The notes: generated by a model from the sequence alone, not told the origin. A DNA stretch of 47,570 nt from Clostridia bacterium (GCA_024692685.1 JAILMJ010000077.1:1-47570), one strand, 5' to 3'; shown: positions 8,832-18,012, counted from the first letter of the stretch. Program-made: numbers and translations.

Positions 8832-10682
8832 ATGAAAACCAGAAATTCAATTATTTCATTTTTGCTGTTTGCGGCTGTGCTTTTGTGCTGCACAACAGTT
8901 GTATCTTTCGCAGAAAACGGAGATATTCATAAGGATACCGTTAACGGTCTGGTTTTTTCCGAGTCCGGCGGCGCGTTGAAACTTATATCTGCAAATAATA
9001 CAAATATAACCTCGGCAAATATACCTGCTGAGTTTGACGGATTGGCTGTCACTGAAATCGGTGATGGTGTTTTTTCCAATTTCTCGAGGCTGAGGAGTGT
9101 TACAATTCCCGGCACGGTTAAAACAGTCGGCTCATACGCATTCAAAGAATGCGCTTCACTCCGTTCAGTTACCTTCGGCGAGCCGTCGGTTCTCGAAACC
9201 ATCAAAGACGAAGCGTTTTCAGCCTGCGATTCTCTTAATGAGATAACTCTTCCCGATTCCTGTGTAATAATCGGCAATTCTGCTTTCAGAACCTGCACCG
9301 CCCTTGAATCGCTTCCCTTATCTCATTCGCTTGTTACCATAGGTGATGAGGCGTTTCTCGGCTGCAAAAAAATAACTGAAGTTTCTGTTCCCGCATCCGT
9401 AACATCCATAGGTAATCAGGCGTTTTACAACTGCAAATCCGTTACGTCCTACACGGTTGAAGAGGGAAACACCGCATACAAAAGTGTGTCCGGTTCCCTA
9501 ATGAGTTATGACATGCGGACACTTATCCAGTACCCTATCGGTAAAGGAGAGGAAACCGTGACTGTGCCGGAGGAAACGGTAAAAATCGGCGCGGGCGCTT
9601 TTGCATTCGGAAATATGAAAGAAGTGATTCTTTCCTCTTCTCTTAAAGAGATAGGGGATGATTGCTTCAATTCCTGCGAAACCCTTAGCAAAGTAATTTT
9701 TCCGGAAGGTCTTGAAGTAATCGGGCAGAGGGCATTTTTATACTGCGGTGCTCTTAAAGAGGTGACCCTGCCTTCAACTCTCCGGAATTTTGAAAACGCT
9801 TTTTCTTTCAGCGGTCTTGAAAAGGTGACTGTATCCGAAGGTATCAAAGAGATTTCTCCTTCGGCATTTGAGAAATGCACTTCCCTTTCAGAAGTTAATA
9901 TGCCGTCAAGCATTGAATCAATAGGATACGGAGCTTTCAGCGGTGATGAAAAGCTTGAAAAGCTGACTGTCGGAAAAAATGTTACGAGCATCGGTGACGG
10001 CGCTTTTTCAAAGTGCACCAATCTGACACTTGAAGTTGAGCAGGACAGTTATGCAATGCGGTATGCGCAGGAAAAGAATATCAATTATACCAACATTCAT
10101 CACCACACAGATTCCGCTCCCGTAATTGAAAACAGAGTAAATCCCACCTGCACGGCAGCCGGCAAATATGACGAAGTGATTTACTGCTCCGGGTGCGGTG
10201 AAGAACTGAGCCGCAGAACGGTTAATACCGGAAAAATTGCCCACACTCCCGGGAATTGGGTGACAGTCAGAGTCGCAACGGCATCGTCAAACGGACTTGA
10301 GGCCAGATACTGCACGGTTTGCAATGCTCAGATTGATACAAGGGAAACCGCAAAACTTCCGGCTGTGTCTCTATCAATCAGAAATATGTCAAAATATAAC
10401 AACAAGACCGTGGGTTACAGGTCCAATATCACATTCTATGCCGTTTCCGGCGGCACGGATACGAATAATATTGTCTGGTATGTCAACGGAGATAAAAGAG
10501 GTACAGGTGAAGTATTTGTGCTTAAAAATATGACCGACAAAGTTTACAGTGTTTATTGTGAAACAAGTGACGGAAGCTGCAGGAGCGAAATCGAAACCAT
10601 AAAAGTAAGCACTACGTTTTTTGCGAGAATAATAGCGTTTTTTAAAAGTTTATTCGGTTCTCTTGACCTTGTTCAGGACTGA
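8832..10682 (+). CDS. BspA-like leucine-rich repeat surface protein
   Basis: Secreted 616-residue protein: signal peptide (residues 1-27, cut after SFA), about nine or ten LRR_5/BspA repeats of the form AFxxCxxLxxVxLPxSVxxIGxxAF (roughly 45-420), then two CxxCG-type cysteine modules (YCSGCGEE and YCTVCNAQ, about 430-510), an Ig-like segment, and a hydrophobic C-terminal tail FFARIIAFFKSLFG. Such repeats usually mediate adhesion or protein binding outside the cell. No LPxTG motif. ATG 8832 starts the signal peptide; the longer frame from 8754 contains the promoter. A GH5 gene follows by 39 bases and is probably co-transcribed. Confidence 0.9.
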   Translation: MKTRNSIISFLLFAAVLLCCTTVVSFAENGDIHKDTVNGLVFSESGGALKLISANNTNITSANIPAEFDGLAVTEIGDGVFSNFSRLRSVTIPGTVKTVGSYAFKECASLRSVTFGEPSVLETIKDEAFSACDSLNEITLPDSCVIIGNSAFRTCTALESLPLSHSLVTIGDEAFLGCKKITEVSVPASVTSIGNQAFYNCKSVTSYTVEEGNTAYKSVSGSLMSYDMRTLIQYPIGKGEETVTVPEETVKIGAGAFAFGNMKEVILSSSLKEIGDDCFNSCETLSKVIFPEGLEVIGQRAFLYCGALKEVTLPSTLRNFENAFSFSGLEKVTVSEGIKEISPSAFEKCTSLSEVNMPSSIESIGYGAFSGDEKLEKLTVGKNVTSIGDGAFSKCTNLTLEVEQDSYAMRYAQEKNINYTNIHHHTDSAPVIENRVNPTCTAAGKYDEVIYCSGCGEELSRRTVNTGKIAHTPGNWVTVRVATASSNGLEARYCTVCNAQIDTRETAKLPAVSLSIRNMSKYNNKTVGYRSNITFYAVSGGTDTNNIVWYVNGDKRGTGEVFVLKNMTDKVYSVYCETSDGSCRSEIETIKVSTTFFARIIAFFKSLFGSLDLVQD

Positions 10683-10721
10683 TTGATTGCTTTTGATTTA
10701 AATGATGCCGGAGGTTATGCT

Positions 10722-12182
10722 ATGAGAATTTATACCGAGGATAAAAGGTTTATTGACGAAGAAGGGCGCCAGAGGATATTCAACGGAATCAATCTCTGCG
10801 ACAAAGGCCGCGCTGAAGCAGGGGAGGAGAGAAGAATTTATTCCCTTGATTTCAATGAAGACCTGATAAAGGCTTTTGCAGAAAACGGATTCAATCTCAT
10901 CAGACTCGGTCTTACCTGGGATGCGGTTGAGCCGGAGCCGAGGTACTACAATGAGGAATACCTTGACAGAGTTGAAAAAATAGCGGATTTATGTGAAAAG
11001 TACGGTATTTATTTTTATCTGGATATGCATCAGGATTTGTTCTCCGGCAAAAAAGAAACAGCGGGTGACGGAGCACCTTCCTGGGCTTGCCTGACCCACG
11101 GAGCCAAATTCAGGAAAACACGTTTTGTCTGGGCGGAAGGTTATTTTTGGGGCAAAGCGGTACACAGAGCCTTTGACTCATTCTGGTATAATGAAGAGTA
11201 CAACGGCATTCCTCTGCAGACGTATTTCTGCGATATGTGGAAGCACGTAGCCGAGAGATTTGCCGACCACCCTGCTCTTTTCGGCTTTGATTTGTTTAAC
11301 GAACCCTTCCCCGGCAGCGACGGCGGAAAGGTATTCAGGAAACTTGTTTCCGGTATTATCAAAACCGTTATAACGGATAAAAGATGTAATGTGCCTGTTC
11401 TTCTCGGTAATATAATTTCCGGTAAGATTATAAAGTGCCTTGAGCCGTTCAATGATTACAGCCTTTTCAGAAAGATAACTTCAAACGCCGACGGGCTGAT
11501 CCGCAAATTTGATACCGGGGTCTATTCCGAATTTCTCAACAGGACCGCTTCCGCCATCAGAGAAGTTACGGATAACGGAATAATAATGATGGAAAACAGT
11601 TACTATTCCAACCTCGGCATTCCCTACTCAACTCCCGCTGTTACGGTAAACGGCAAACGTGAAGAAAAGCTTTGCTTTGCTCCTCATGCTTACGATTTGA
11701 TGGTTGACACACCGGCATACAAATATGCAAGCAACACCAGAGTCGGCGGAATATTCGATGAGCACAGGATATCACAGCTTAAACTGAATGTTCCCGTAAT
11801 TGTCGGAGAATGGGGCGGACAGAGCGAAGGTACAGAGTGGCTGTATCACATTGATTTTCTTCTCCGGAAGTTTGACTCTTATCACTGGGGTCAGACATAC
11901 TGGTGCTATTACGAGGGACTTCTTGAAAACCCGGTTATGACCTGCCTGCGCCGGACATTTCCCAGGGCGGTCAGCGGAAAGATAGACAGTTATAATTGGG
12001 ATAAGGATAATAAGGTGTTTACCCTTAACTATACTCAGGATAAAAATTATTCCGCGCCCACCGAGATTTATCTCCACAAAGAGCCGATAAAAATTGTCTG
12101 TGACGGGAAATACAAAGTCAGCGGAAGTATTCTAAGTATAGAAACGAAGCCGGGAACTCACAGCGTGACTGTTTCATTCTGA
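10722..12182 (+). CDS. GH5 glycosidase, endoglycosylceramidase-like
   Basis: Retaining beta-glycosidase of 486 residues. The (beta/alpha)8 signatures are clear: FNLIRLGLTWDAVEP, then YFYLDMHQDLFSGK with GDGAPSWA, typical of endoglycoceramidase-type GH5; acid/base E194 in FDLFNEPFPGS; nucleophile E363 in VIVGEWGG; and a small C-terminal beta domain from about residue 405. No signal peptide is visible, so the enzyme is predicted to be cytoplasmic, which points to imported small beta-glycosides or glycolipid head groups rather than whole membranes. ATG 10722 follows GGAGG; the TTG at 10683 has no such site. Substrate is inferred from family only. Confidence 0.85.
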   Translation: MRIYTEDKRFIDEEGRQRIFNGINLCDKGRAEAGEERRIYSLDFNEDLIKAFAENGFNLIRLGLTWDAVEPEPRYYNEEYLDRVEKIADLCEKYGIYFYLDMHQDLFSGKKETAGDGAPSWACLTHGAKFRKTRFVWAEGYFWGKAVHRAFDSFWYNEEYNGIPLQTYFCDMWKHVAERFADHPALFGFDLFNEPFPGSDGGKVFRKLVSGIIKTVITDKRCNVPVLLGNIISGKIIKCLEPFNDYSLFRKITSNADGLIRKFDTGVYSEFLNRTASAIREVTDNGIIMMENSYYSNLGIPYSTPAVTVNGKREEKLCFAPHAYDLMVDTPAYKYASNTRVGGIFDEHRISQLKLNVPVIVGEWGGQSEGTEWLYHIDFLLRKFDSYHWGQTYWCYYEGLLENPVMTCLRRTFPRAVSGKIDSYNWDKDNKVFTLNYTQDKNYSAPTEIYLHKEPIKIVCDGKYKVSGSILSIETKPGTHSVTVSF

Positions 12183-12199
12183 TAAACTCAATATAAAAC

Positions 12200-12231
12200 A
12201 GCCGGAACTATTCTGAATAGTTCCGGCTTTT
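12200..12231. terminator. Strong terminator between convergent genes
   Basis: Thirteen-base perfect stem AGCCGGAACTATT/AATAGTTCCGGCT (12200-12212, 12216-12228), three-base loop, short T tract on the plus strand. Serves the GH5 gene and possibly the SH3 gene. Confidence 0.8.
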
Positions 12232-12251
12232 GTATCGTTAAACCGTTTTGA

Positions 12252-13883
12252 TTATTCCTCTGTTTTGCTGTTCTTTTTCTTCCTGATGAGCAGGATAATT
12301 ATCAGAGCCGTAATGGCAAGTATGACTGCGGCTGCAATGCAGATTATGAGATTCCTGTTTATGCTCTTAACTGCTTTTTCAGCGGCTTTCTCGCTAATAT
12401 CTTCTGCTTCGGCAATGTCGGCGCTTTCTTCCGGCGAGGAGGTTTCTTCCGGCTCTTCTTCTGTATTCTCTCCGTTGAACTCTTTGATTACCTTATCAAC
12501 ATCCGTTTCAAACTGATAATCGATATTTATAATTTCGCCATCCACCCAGCCTTGTAAGTGTGAATTAAGATCAAATATGTAACAGCTGAAAAGATTGTTT
12601 TCTTCCCCGTAGTATTTATCGAAAACTGAGTAAACTTTGCTTGCATCTGTTATTGTGCCTATAGGTTCTCCGCTAAGCGCATAACTTGAGAATACAGGTA
12701 ATTCCGTATGTCCGCCGTTTAATCCGACCCTGTAACAAAGCCCGAATGCTCTTTCATAATCGTCATAATCGTCCTGATCGAAGCAAATCCAGTAGTCTTC
12801 ATTATCATATTCGACAAGGAACCAATGATCATAATACATAGTGTAATCATCGTCATCATCGGTATAGGCATTCGCGATATAATATGCTTTGGCTTTTACC
12901 ATTGTATCCGCCGGCAGTTCTTTGTCCGCCTCGCTGTCAGTATTACCGCTCTCCGTATAAAGATCGGTGTCGTCATATACCATAATGTAGTCATTGATAT
13001 AGGTAGCCACCGTGCTGTTTTCAAAGTCTTTATTGACGACGATTGCACCTTCTGTACCGTTATACTCCGTAAGAGCGTATGTGACATGAGGAGAGTCATA
13101 ATAATACTTGAAGGTCAGTTGGGTGCCTGCCGGAATGACATCACCCACAGTTTCAAATATTTCGTGGCTGTTTTCATCTTCAATCGGTTTGGACAGATCC
13201 AGAAGTTTTACATCATCGGCTATTACTTCCGCTTTTCCTGCCAGATATGATGTCCCGGTAACAATATGTGCAAGATCAAAGCCGGAATAAGTATAATCAT
13301 ATACCCAGCCTTTGATGTCACCGTATTCGATGTAACCGAATGCGTTTCCCGCATTTTCATCTTCGCTGTTATCTGTTGTGTTTTCCACATACAGTACTTC
13401 TATGTCTGCTCCGTTCGGAACAAGGCCAACTTCTTTGTATGAAATTGAGGGACCGCTGTAAACCTTCAATCCGTCTTCAGCAGTAATATGAAACTTCCGG
13501 GGCTCCGGAAGTTTATATGCCTTTTCGAGAGGAAAACTGTCTTCGTTGCTTGTTACATCGTCAATGGAAACATAACCGTATTCATCATTATAGCTTACGG
13601 AAATGAATTTCATTCCTTCAAATTCGGCGTTGTCTTTTAACTCATAGGGTATTTCGTATTCCGCGCGGGCCGTGAACTTTGTGCCGTAAGGGATGGTTTG
13701 AGTTTTGATTTCGAATTTGTCGGTTTTTTCGTTGTAATACGATGTATAAAACTTTGCGCCGTCCGGGTTTGAGACGATATAATCAATGGATCTGAGAATG
13801 GGACCTTCAACATCCGCAAAAACCGATACGTACATAAATGAAAAAATAAGAACGGCAAGGAAAACGGATATAAGCTTTTTCAT
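12252..13883 (-). CDS. Membrane-anchored extracellular protein with SH3-like domain
   Basis: 543-residue protein: signal peptide (residues 1-23, SVFAD cleavage region), a bacterial SH3-like domain around residues 130-200 (VYSGPSISYKEVGLVPNG ... GWVYDY), a long acidic, Tyr/Asp-rich extracellular region with possible further SH3-like copies (LYTESGNTDSEADKELPA...), a Glu/Ser-rich stalk, and a C-terminal membrane helix (about 510-533) ending in basic residues RKKKNSK. Topology is outside-in with a stop-transfer anchor. A cell-wall sensing or binding role is plausible from the SH3 domain. GGAAGGTGA precedes the ATG. Confidence 0.8.
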   Translation of the reverse strand: MKKLISVFLAVLIFSFMYVSVFADVEGPILRSIDYIVSNPDGAKFYTSYYNEKTDKFEIKTQTIPYGTKFTARAEYEIPYELKDNAEFEGMKFISVSYNDEYGYVSIDDVTSNEDSFPLEKAYKLPEPRKFHITAEDGLKVYSGPSISYKEVGLVPNGADIEVLYVENTTDNSEDENAGNAFGYIEYGDIKGWVYDYTYSGFDLAHIVTGTSYLAGKAEVIADDVKLLDLSKPIEDENSHEIFETVGDVIPAGTQLTFKYYYDSPHVTYALTEYNGTEGAIVVNKDFENSTVATYINDYIMVYDDTDLYTESGNTDSEADKELPADTMVKAKAYYIANAYTDDDDDYTMYYDHWFLVEYDNEDYWICFDQDDYDDYERAFGLCYRVGLNGGHTELPVFSSYALSGEPIGTITDASKVYSVFDKYYGEENNLFSCYIFDLNSHLQGWVDGEIINIDYQFETDVDKVIKEFNGENTEEEPEETSSPEESADIAEAEDISEKAAEKAVKSINRNLIICIAAAVILAITALIIILLIRKKKNSKTEE

Positions 13884-13914
13884 TAAATCACCTTCCGATA
13901 TAATTGTAATATAA

Positions 13915-13943
13915 AGTATAGCTTATATTATCTATAATGTCAA
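13915..13943 (-). promoter_or_regulatory. Promoter of the SH3 protein gene
   Basis: Minus strand TTGACA (13938-13943), 17-base spacer, TATACT (13915-13920). Confidence 0.75.
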
Positions 13944-13958
13944 TTTTCATTTAATATA

Positions 13959-13987
13959 TTGATTTTAGACGGACGTAAATGTATAAT
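13959..13987 (+). promoter_or_regulatory. Promoter of the zinc-ribbon membrane protein gene
   Basis: TTGATT (13959-13964), 17-base spacer, TATAAT (13982-13987). It is back-to-back with the SH3 gene promoter, the -35 boxes being only 15 bases apart. Confidence 0.7.
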
Positions 13988-14046
13988 GTATAAGAAATGA
14001 AGGCGGTACAATCAGACCGCCGTATTCTGAAAGGGAGGATAAGAAT

Positions 14047-14724
14047 ATGTATTGTCAGAACTGCGGTACAGAGTTACCCGAAAGCGGAGTATGTCCGAAT
14101 TGCAATCCATCCTTTCCTCAGCCGAAGCCCGAGAAAAAGCAAGAGGAAAAATCCGCAGAGAAAAAGCAGAAACAACCTTTCCGCTTAAACAGACAAACGA
14201 GGAGCTATGCTGCAATACTTTCTGCTTTGCTGGTATTTCCTTCATCGCTGAGCATTGCGATTGATTTAAGCTTTCACAGATACGATTTCTGGTTCGGCTA
14301 TGTTGTCGGGGCGCTTTTCGTAGTATGGGTTTGCGCCGTACTTCCGGTTTTAAAAGTTTTTCCCGCTCCCGTCAACGCCGTTATCTGCTTTGCATCCGTT
14401 TTGGGTTACACCGCATATGTGGTGAATAAAACCGGGCATCTTGAGTGGCTGCTTCAAAGGGCACTTCCCCTGTTTGTTTTGTTTGCTGTTTTTGTTTCTC
14501 TTGATGTTATGCTGATAAGTTCAAAAAAGGCTAACGCGCTGGCAATCCTGTCCGCGATATCGTTTGAAATCGGTATTTACCTTGTAGCAATTGAAGCAAC
14601 ATACAGAATGAGCTTAAAGACTCTTCACTGGTCACCCATACTCGCTTGCGGATTTGTTTCTGTCGGAGCAGTATTCCTTGCCTTTGCTTACATAGGCAAA
14701 GCAAATAAGAAAGATGACCGCTGA
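14047..14724 (+). CDS. Zinc-ribbon integral membrane protein
   Basis: 225 residues of unknown function. An N-terminal zinc ribbon (YCQNCG ... CPNC, residues 2-19) is followed by a basic Lys/Glu-rich cytoplasmic linker (to about residue 50) and then about six hydrophobic segments up to the C-terminal YIGKANKKDDR. GGGAGGATAAGAAT precedes the ATG. It sits 16 bases before the CDF transporter and is probably co-transcribed, so a role linked to metal transport is possible but not shown by sequence. Confidence 0.75.
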   Translation: MYCQNCGTELPESGVCPNCNPSFPQPKPEKKQEEKSAEKKQKQPFRLNRQTRSYAAILSALLVFPSSLSIAIDLSFHRYDFWFGYVVGALFVVWVCAVLPVLKVFPAPVNAVICFASVLGYTAYVVNKTGHLEWLLQRALPLFVLFAVFVSLDVMLISSKKANALAILSAISFEIGIYLVAIEATYRMSLKTLHWSPILACGFVSVGAVFLAFAYIGKANKKDDR

Positions 14725-14740
14725 CATCAGGTGATAAACA

Positions 14741-15916
14741 ATGACAGATAAAGAAATAAGCAATATTTCCGACATAATAAATGATGACAGTATTATCGAA
14801 AAAGCAGAAAACCGCGGAAAGATTATTGTCCGCACAAGCGTAATAGGCATTATTGCCAATGCACTGCTTGCGGTATTCAAAGCTATTATCGGTCTGCTTA
14901 CGCATTCCATAGCAATAGTGCTTGACGCAGTCAACAATATTTCCGATGCGGCGTCTTCGATTATAACAATTGTCGGTACAAAGCTTGCCGGCAAAGAGCC
15001 TGATAAAAAGCATCCCTTCGGTCACGGAAGGATAGAGTATCTCAGTGCCATGATTATTTCGGTCATTGTTTTGTATGCGGGAATAACATCTTTTGTTGAG
15101 TCGGTGAAGAAAATAATACATCCGGTTGTTCCCGATTACAGCGTTGTTTCTCTCATAATAGTTGCGTCCGCCGTGGTTGTGAAGATTTTTCTGGGAAAAT
15201 ATGTAAAGAGCAGGGGAATCAAGGTTAATTCCGATTCCCTGATTAATTCCGGTCAGGATGCCGTGCTTGACTCGGTCATCTCAGCCTCAACCCTCGTTGC
15301 GGCTGTCATTTTCATTCTGACTAAGGTTTCACTTGAAGCATGGCTTGGCGCGATTATCTCAGTTATCATTATCAAATCCGGCGTTGAGATGCTTAAGGAC
15401 ACCATCTCAAAATTATTGGGAGAAAAGGGCGACGCAAAATTTGCCCACGAAATAAAGGAAACGGTTACATCATATCCCGGCGTGAGCGGAGCATACGACC
15501 TTGTGCTCAATAATTACGGCCCGGATACCTTCAACGGCTCAATCCATATAGAGGTACCGGATTATTACTCCGCAAGTGAAATTGATGAACTGATACGTCA
15601 GATATCTGTTGATGTTTATTCAAAACATAATGTTCTCCTTACCGCGATAGGCGTTTATTCTGTCAACACATCAAACGACGAAGCCGCACGGATGCGCGAT
15701 GAAATTTACGCGAAGATAACGGAGTATGATTACGTTCTTCAGGCTCACGGATTCTTTGTGAATGAAGAAAAAAAGCTTATCCGTTTTGACGTTGTCATCA
15801 GTCTTGACGCTGATGACAGGCATAAGGTTTATGAGAAGGTTGTTGCAGGAGTGCGCGAGATGTATCCGGATTATGAGCTTCAGATTGCCATGGATACCGA
15901 TTTCAGCGAAGAATAA
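14741..15916 (+). CDS. Cation diffusion facilitator (CDF) metal transporter
   Basis: Inner-membrane divalent-metal/proton antiporter of 391 residues. Six membrane segments (about residues 25-210) carry the CDF signatures SIAIVLDAVNNISDAASS and HPFGHGRIEYLSA; the transport-site residues include D in LDAVNN and the H/D pair in the fifth helix region (INSGQDAVLDSV). A cytoplasmic C-terminal domain follows, longer than the usual CDF tail by roughly 80 residues, suggesting a doubled ferredoxin-like domain. AGGTGATAAACA precedes the ATG. Metal identity (Zn, Mn, Fe, Co) cannot be decided. Confidence 0.9.
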   Translation: MTDKEISNISDIINDDSIIEKAENRGKIIVRTSVIGIIANALLAVFKAIIGLLTHSIAIVLDAVNNISDAASSIITIVGTKLAGKEPDKKHPFGHGRIEYLSAMIISVIVLYAGITSFVESVKKIIHPVVPDYSVVSLIIVASAVVVKIFLGKYVKSRGIKVNSDSLINSGQDAVLDSVISASTLVAAVIFILTKVSLEAWLGAIISVIIIKSGVEMLKDTISKLLGEKGDAKFAHEIKETVTSYPGVSGAYDLVLNNYGPDTFNGSIHIEVPDYYSASEIDELIRQISVDVYSKHNVLLTAIGVYSVNTSNDEAARMRDEIYAKITEYDYVLQAHGFFVNEEKKLIRFDVVISLDADDRHKVYEKVVAGVREMYPDYELQIAMDTDFSEE

Positions 15917-15940
15917 ACATTTTAAAATTCAAAGAACAAA

Positions 15941-15966
15941 TCCCTGCGCCCTCAGCGGCGCAGGGA
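15941..15966. terminator. Bidirectional terminator
   Basis: Ten-base perfect stem TCCCTGCGCC/GGCGCAGGGA with six-base loop, T-rich on both sides, between the CDF gene and the end of the glycogen operon. Confidence 0.8.
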
Positions 15967-15976
15967 TTAATTATAT

Positions 15977-16000
15977 TTATACCGGCACTTATACCGGCAC
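15977..16000 (-). repeat. 12-base tandem duplication that includes a stop codon
   Basis: Two exact adjacent copies of TTATACCGGCAC (15977-15988 and 15989-16000). On the coding strand each copy reads GTG CCG GTA TAA in the phosphatase frame, so the coding copy ends the gene and the second copy sits behind it as a duplicate. Confidence 0.9.
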
Positions 16001-16594
16001 TTCGCCGTAAATCTCGGCCTTCTTTCCTCTCATCCAGAGAGATGCGTCAATAAGCAAAGTGAAACCGCAACAGTTCGGTACCGCCCATTGGTGCATCGGC
16101 GCCTGCGGCAGACCGTAGGCAGAAAGGATTATGCTTATGACTCCGCCGTGGGTTATAACCGCCGCTTCATGAACGCCGCTTTTAACCAGACCGTCAACTA
16201 TTTTTTCAAAAGTTGAGCAGATTCTGTCTCCGAATTCTTTGCTGCTTTCCCCGAAGGGAGGAGCGTTTTTGCCCGCAAGCCAGCCGGCAAAATCCTCATT
16301 GTCACGCAATTCGTCGGCAGTCTTGTTTTCAAACTCACCGAAATTGCATTCCGTCAGGCCGTCTATGATTATCGGCTGCTTGTCGGGATAGAGCAATGAG
16401 CAGGTTTCAACACAGCGTTTCAGAGGGCTTGAAAATACCGCTTCCGGTTCCGGATAATGATATTTGTTTTTGAACTCCGCCAGTTGCTCTTTGCCCTCAT
16501 CCGAAAGAGAAATATCGGTGTGACCGATATATTTGCCTTTTTCGGCATCCGTGTGGCGGGCATGGCGTATAAGATGTATTTTGTAAGTCTTCAT
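15989..16594 (-). CDS. Histidine phosphatase family protein at the end of the glycogen operon
   Basis: About 201 residues of the phosphoglycerate mutase fold. RHG motif in IHLIRHARHTD (here RHA, Ala replacing Gly), the SSPLKRCVETC block and second catalytic histidine in AAVITHGGVISII. It resembles CobC-type alpha-ribazole phosphatases, but no cobalamin genes are near. ATG 16594 overlaps the glgA stop by one base (TGATG), so it is translationally coupled to glycogen synthase; a role on a sugar phosphate or 3-phosphoglycerate is a context inference. The TTG one codon upstream is an alternative start. Confidence 0.85.
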   Translation of the reverse strand: MKTYKIHLIRHARHTDAEKGKYIGHTDISLSDEGKEQLAEFKNKYHYPEPEAVFSSPLKRCVETCSLLYPDKQPIIIDGLTECNFGEFENKTADELRDNEDFAGWLAGKNAPPFGESSKEFGDRICSTFEKIVDGLVKSGVHEAAVITHGGVISIILSAYGLPQAPMHQWAVPNCCGFTLLIDASLWMRGKKAEIYGEVPV

Positions 16595-18012
16595 CAAAGT
16601 ATGGATTTATAAAGTTCAATGTATTCTTTTGCCGATTTGCCCCAGCTGTTGTCGCATCTGAGAGCTCTTTCAGTCAGGACTTTTCTGTAATCCTCATCAT
16701 AATATGCGCCGAGTGCTCTTCTTATGGCGTCAAGCATATCATAGGCATCATAGCTCTTGAAAGTGAAACCGTTTCCGTGGCCGTCACCGCTGTCTGTGAT
16801 AGTGTCTTTCAGTCCGCCGGTTTCCCTGACTATCGGGAGCGCGCCGTATCTGAGCGCAACCATCTGCGAAAGCCCGCACGGCTCGCTTTTGGAGGGCATA
16901 AGGAATAAATCCGATGCCGCATATATCTTCCTGGCAAGATCTGGAATAAAGCCGAGACGAAGCGCAACCTTTGCGGGGAAGGCGGCGGCAAGTTCCGAGA
17001 AGAAGGATTCGTATTCCCAATCTCCTGAGCCAAGCACATACAACTGCATATCTGCATTGGCAATATGATCCCACATTACGCGCTTAACAAGGTCAAAGCC
17101 TTTGTGTGAGACAAGACGCGAAATTATGCCCATCGCCGGAATGTTTTCATTGACGGGGAGACCGAATTCTGCCTGAAGAGCTGTCTTGTTTTTGACTTTG
17201 TTGCTGAAATCATCAGCCGAATAGTTAAAATAAATTGCCTTGTCTGTTTCGGGTGAATAATTCTGAGTGTCAATGCCGTTAAGTATACCGCTGAGCTTAT
17301 AACTTCTTTCCTGAAGAATGGTGTGAAGCCCGTGGCTGAACCAGGGATCAAGGATTTCCTGCGCGTAGGTGTAACTGACGGTAGTAACTTTGTTTGCGCA
17401 TTCGATTCCGCCCTTCATCAGGTTTATACAGCCGCTGAATTCAACCAGGGCCGTGTGCTCTTCACCCAGACCGAAAACATCGCCGAGAATCTCCTTACCG
17501 TAGATTCCCTGATACTGTATGTTGTGAATTGTAAAAACTGTTTTTATGCCTGTGTAGCCCTCTCTCTGGGCATACATTGTCGAATAATATACGGGAACAA
17601 GCGCGCTCTGCCAGTCGTTGCAATGGATGATATCCGGCTTGAATCCGATGACGGGGATGATTTCAAGAACCGCTCTCGAAAAGAAAGCAAATCTTTCTCC
17701 GTCATCATAATGACCGTAGAGAGTATTGCGCTTGAAATAGTATTCATTATCAATGAAATAGTAGGTTACACCGTTGGCCTTTGCCTCAAAAATACCGCAG
17801 TATTGCATACGCCATGAAACGGGTACCATTATGTTTGTGATGAACTGCATTTTCGAGCGCATTTCATCGCTGATTGTGCCGTAAAGCGGCATAATAACCC
17901 TGCAATCGGTTTTGCTCTTTTTGAGGGCTGCCGGCAGCGAGCCTGCTACATCGGCAAGACCTCCGCTTGCTGCAAAGGGGAGAGCTTCGCTTGCAACATA
18001 CAGTACTTTCAT
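16594..18012 (-). CDS. glgA: Glycogen synthase (ADP-glucose type)
   Basis: Transfers glucose from ADP-glucose to the non-reducing end of alpha-1,4-glucan. The 472-residue GT5/GT-B protein has the N-terminal domain SGGLADVAGSLPAAL, the HCNDWQ and FTIHNIQYQG motifs, GILNGIDTQNYSP, and the C-terminal GIISRLVSHKGFDL, SEPCGLSQM and ETGGLKDTI blocks. At the conserved KxGGL motif the Lys corresponding to E. coli Lys15 is Ala15 (PFAASGGL). It is the fifth gene of the operon, 18 bases after the Ser/Thr-rich protein gene. Confidence 0.96.
   Translation of the reverse strand: MKVLYVASEALPFAASGGLADVAGSLPAALKKSKTDCRVIMPLYGTISDEMRSKMQFITNIMVPVSWRMQYCGIFEAKANGVTYYFIDNEYYFKRNTLYGHYDDGERFAFFSRAVLEIIPVIGFKPDIIHCNDWQSALVPVYYSTMYAQREGYTGIKTVFTIHNIQYQGIYGKEILGDVFGLGEEHTALVEFSGCINLMKGGIECANKVTTVSYTYAQEILDPWFSHGLHTILQERSYKLSGILNGIDTQNYSPETDKAIYFNYSADDFSNKVKNKTALQAEFGLPVNENIPAMGIISRLVSHKGFDLVKRVMWDHIANADMQLYVLGSGDWEYESFFSELAAAFPAKVALRLGFIPDLARKIYAASDLFLMPSKSEPCGLSQMVALRYGALPIVRETGGLKDTITDSGDGHGNGFTFKSYDAYDMLDAIRRALGAYYDEDYRKVLTERALRCDNSWGKSAKEYIELYKSIL

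Noticed and set aside
8042..8893. 283-codon minus-strand frame opposite the first histidine phosphatase gene
   Set aside because: Low-complexity translation without motifs; the plus strand carries the RHG and second His motifs and an adjacent consensus promoter.
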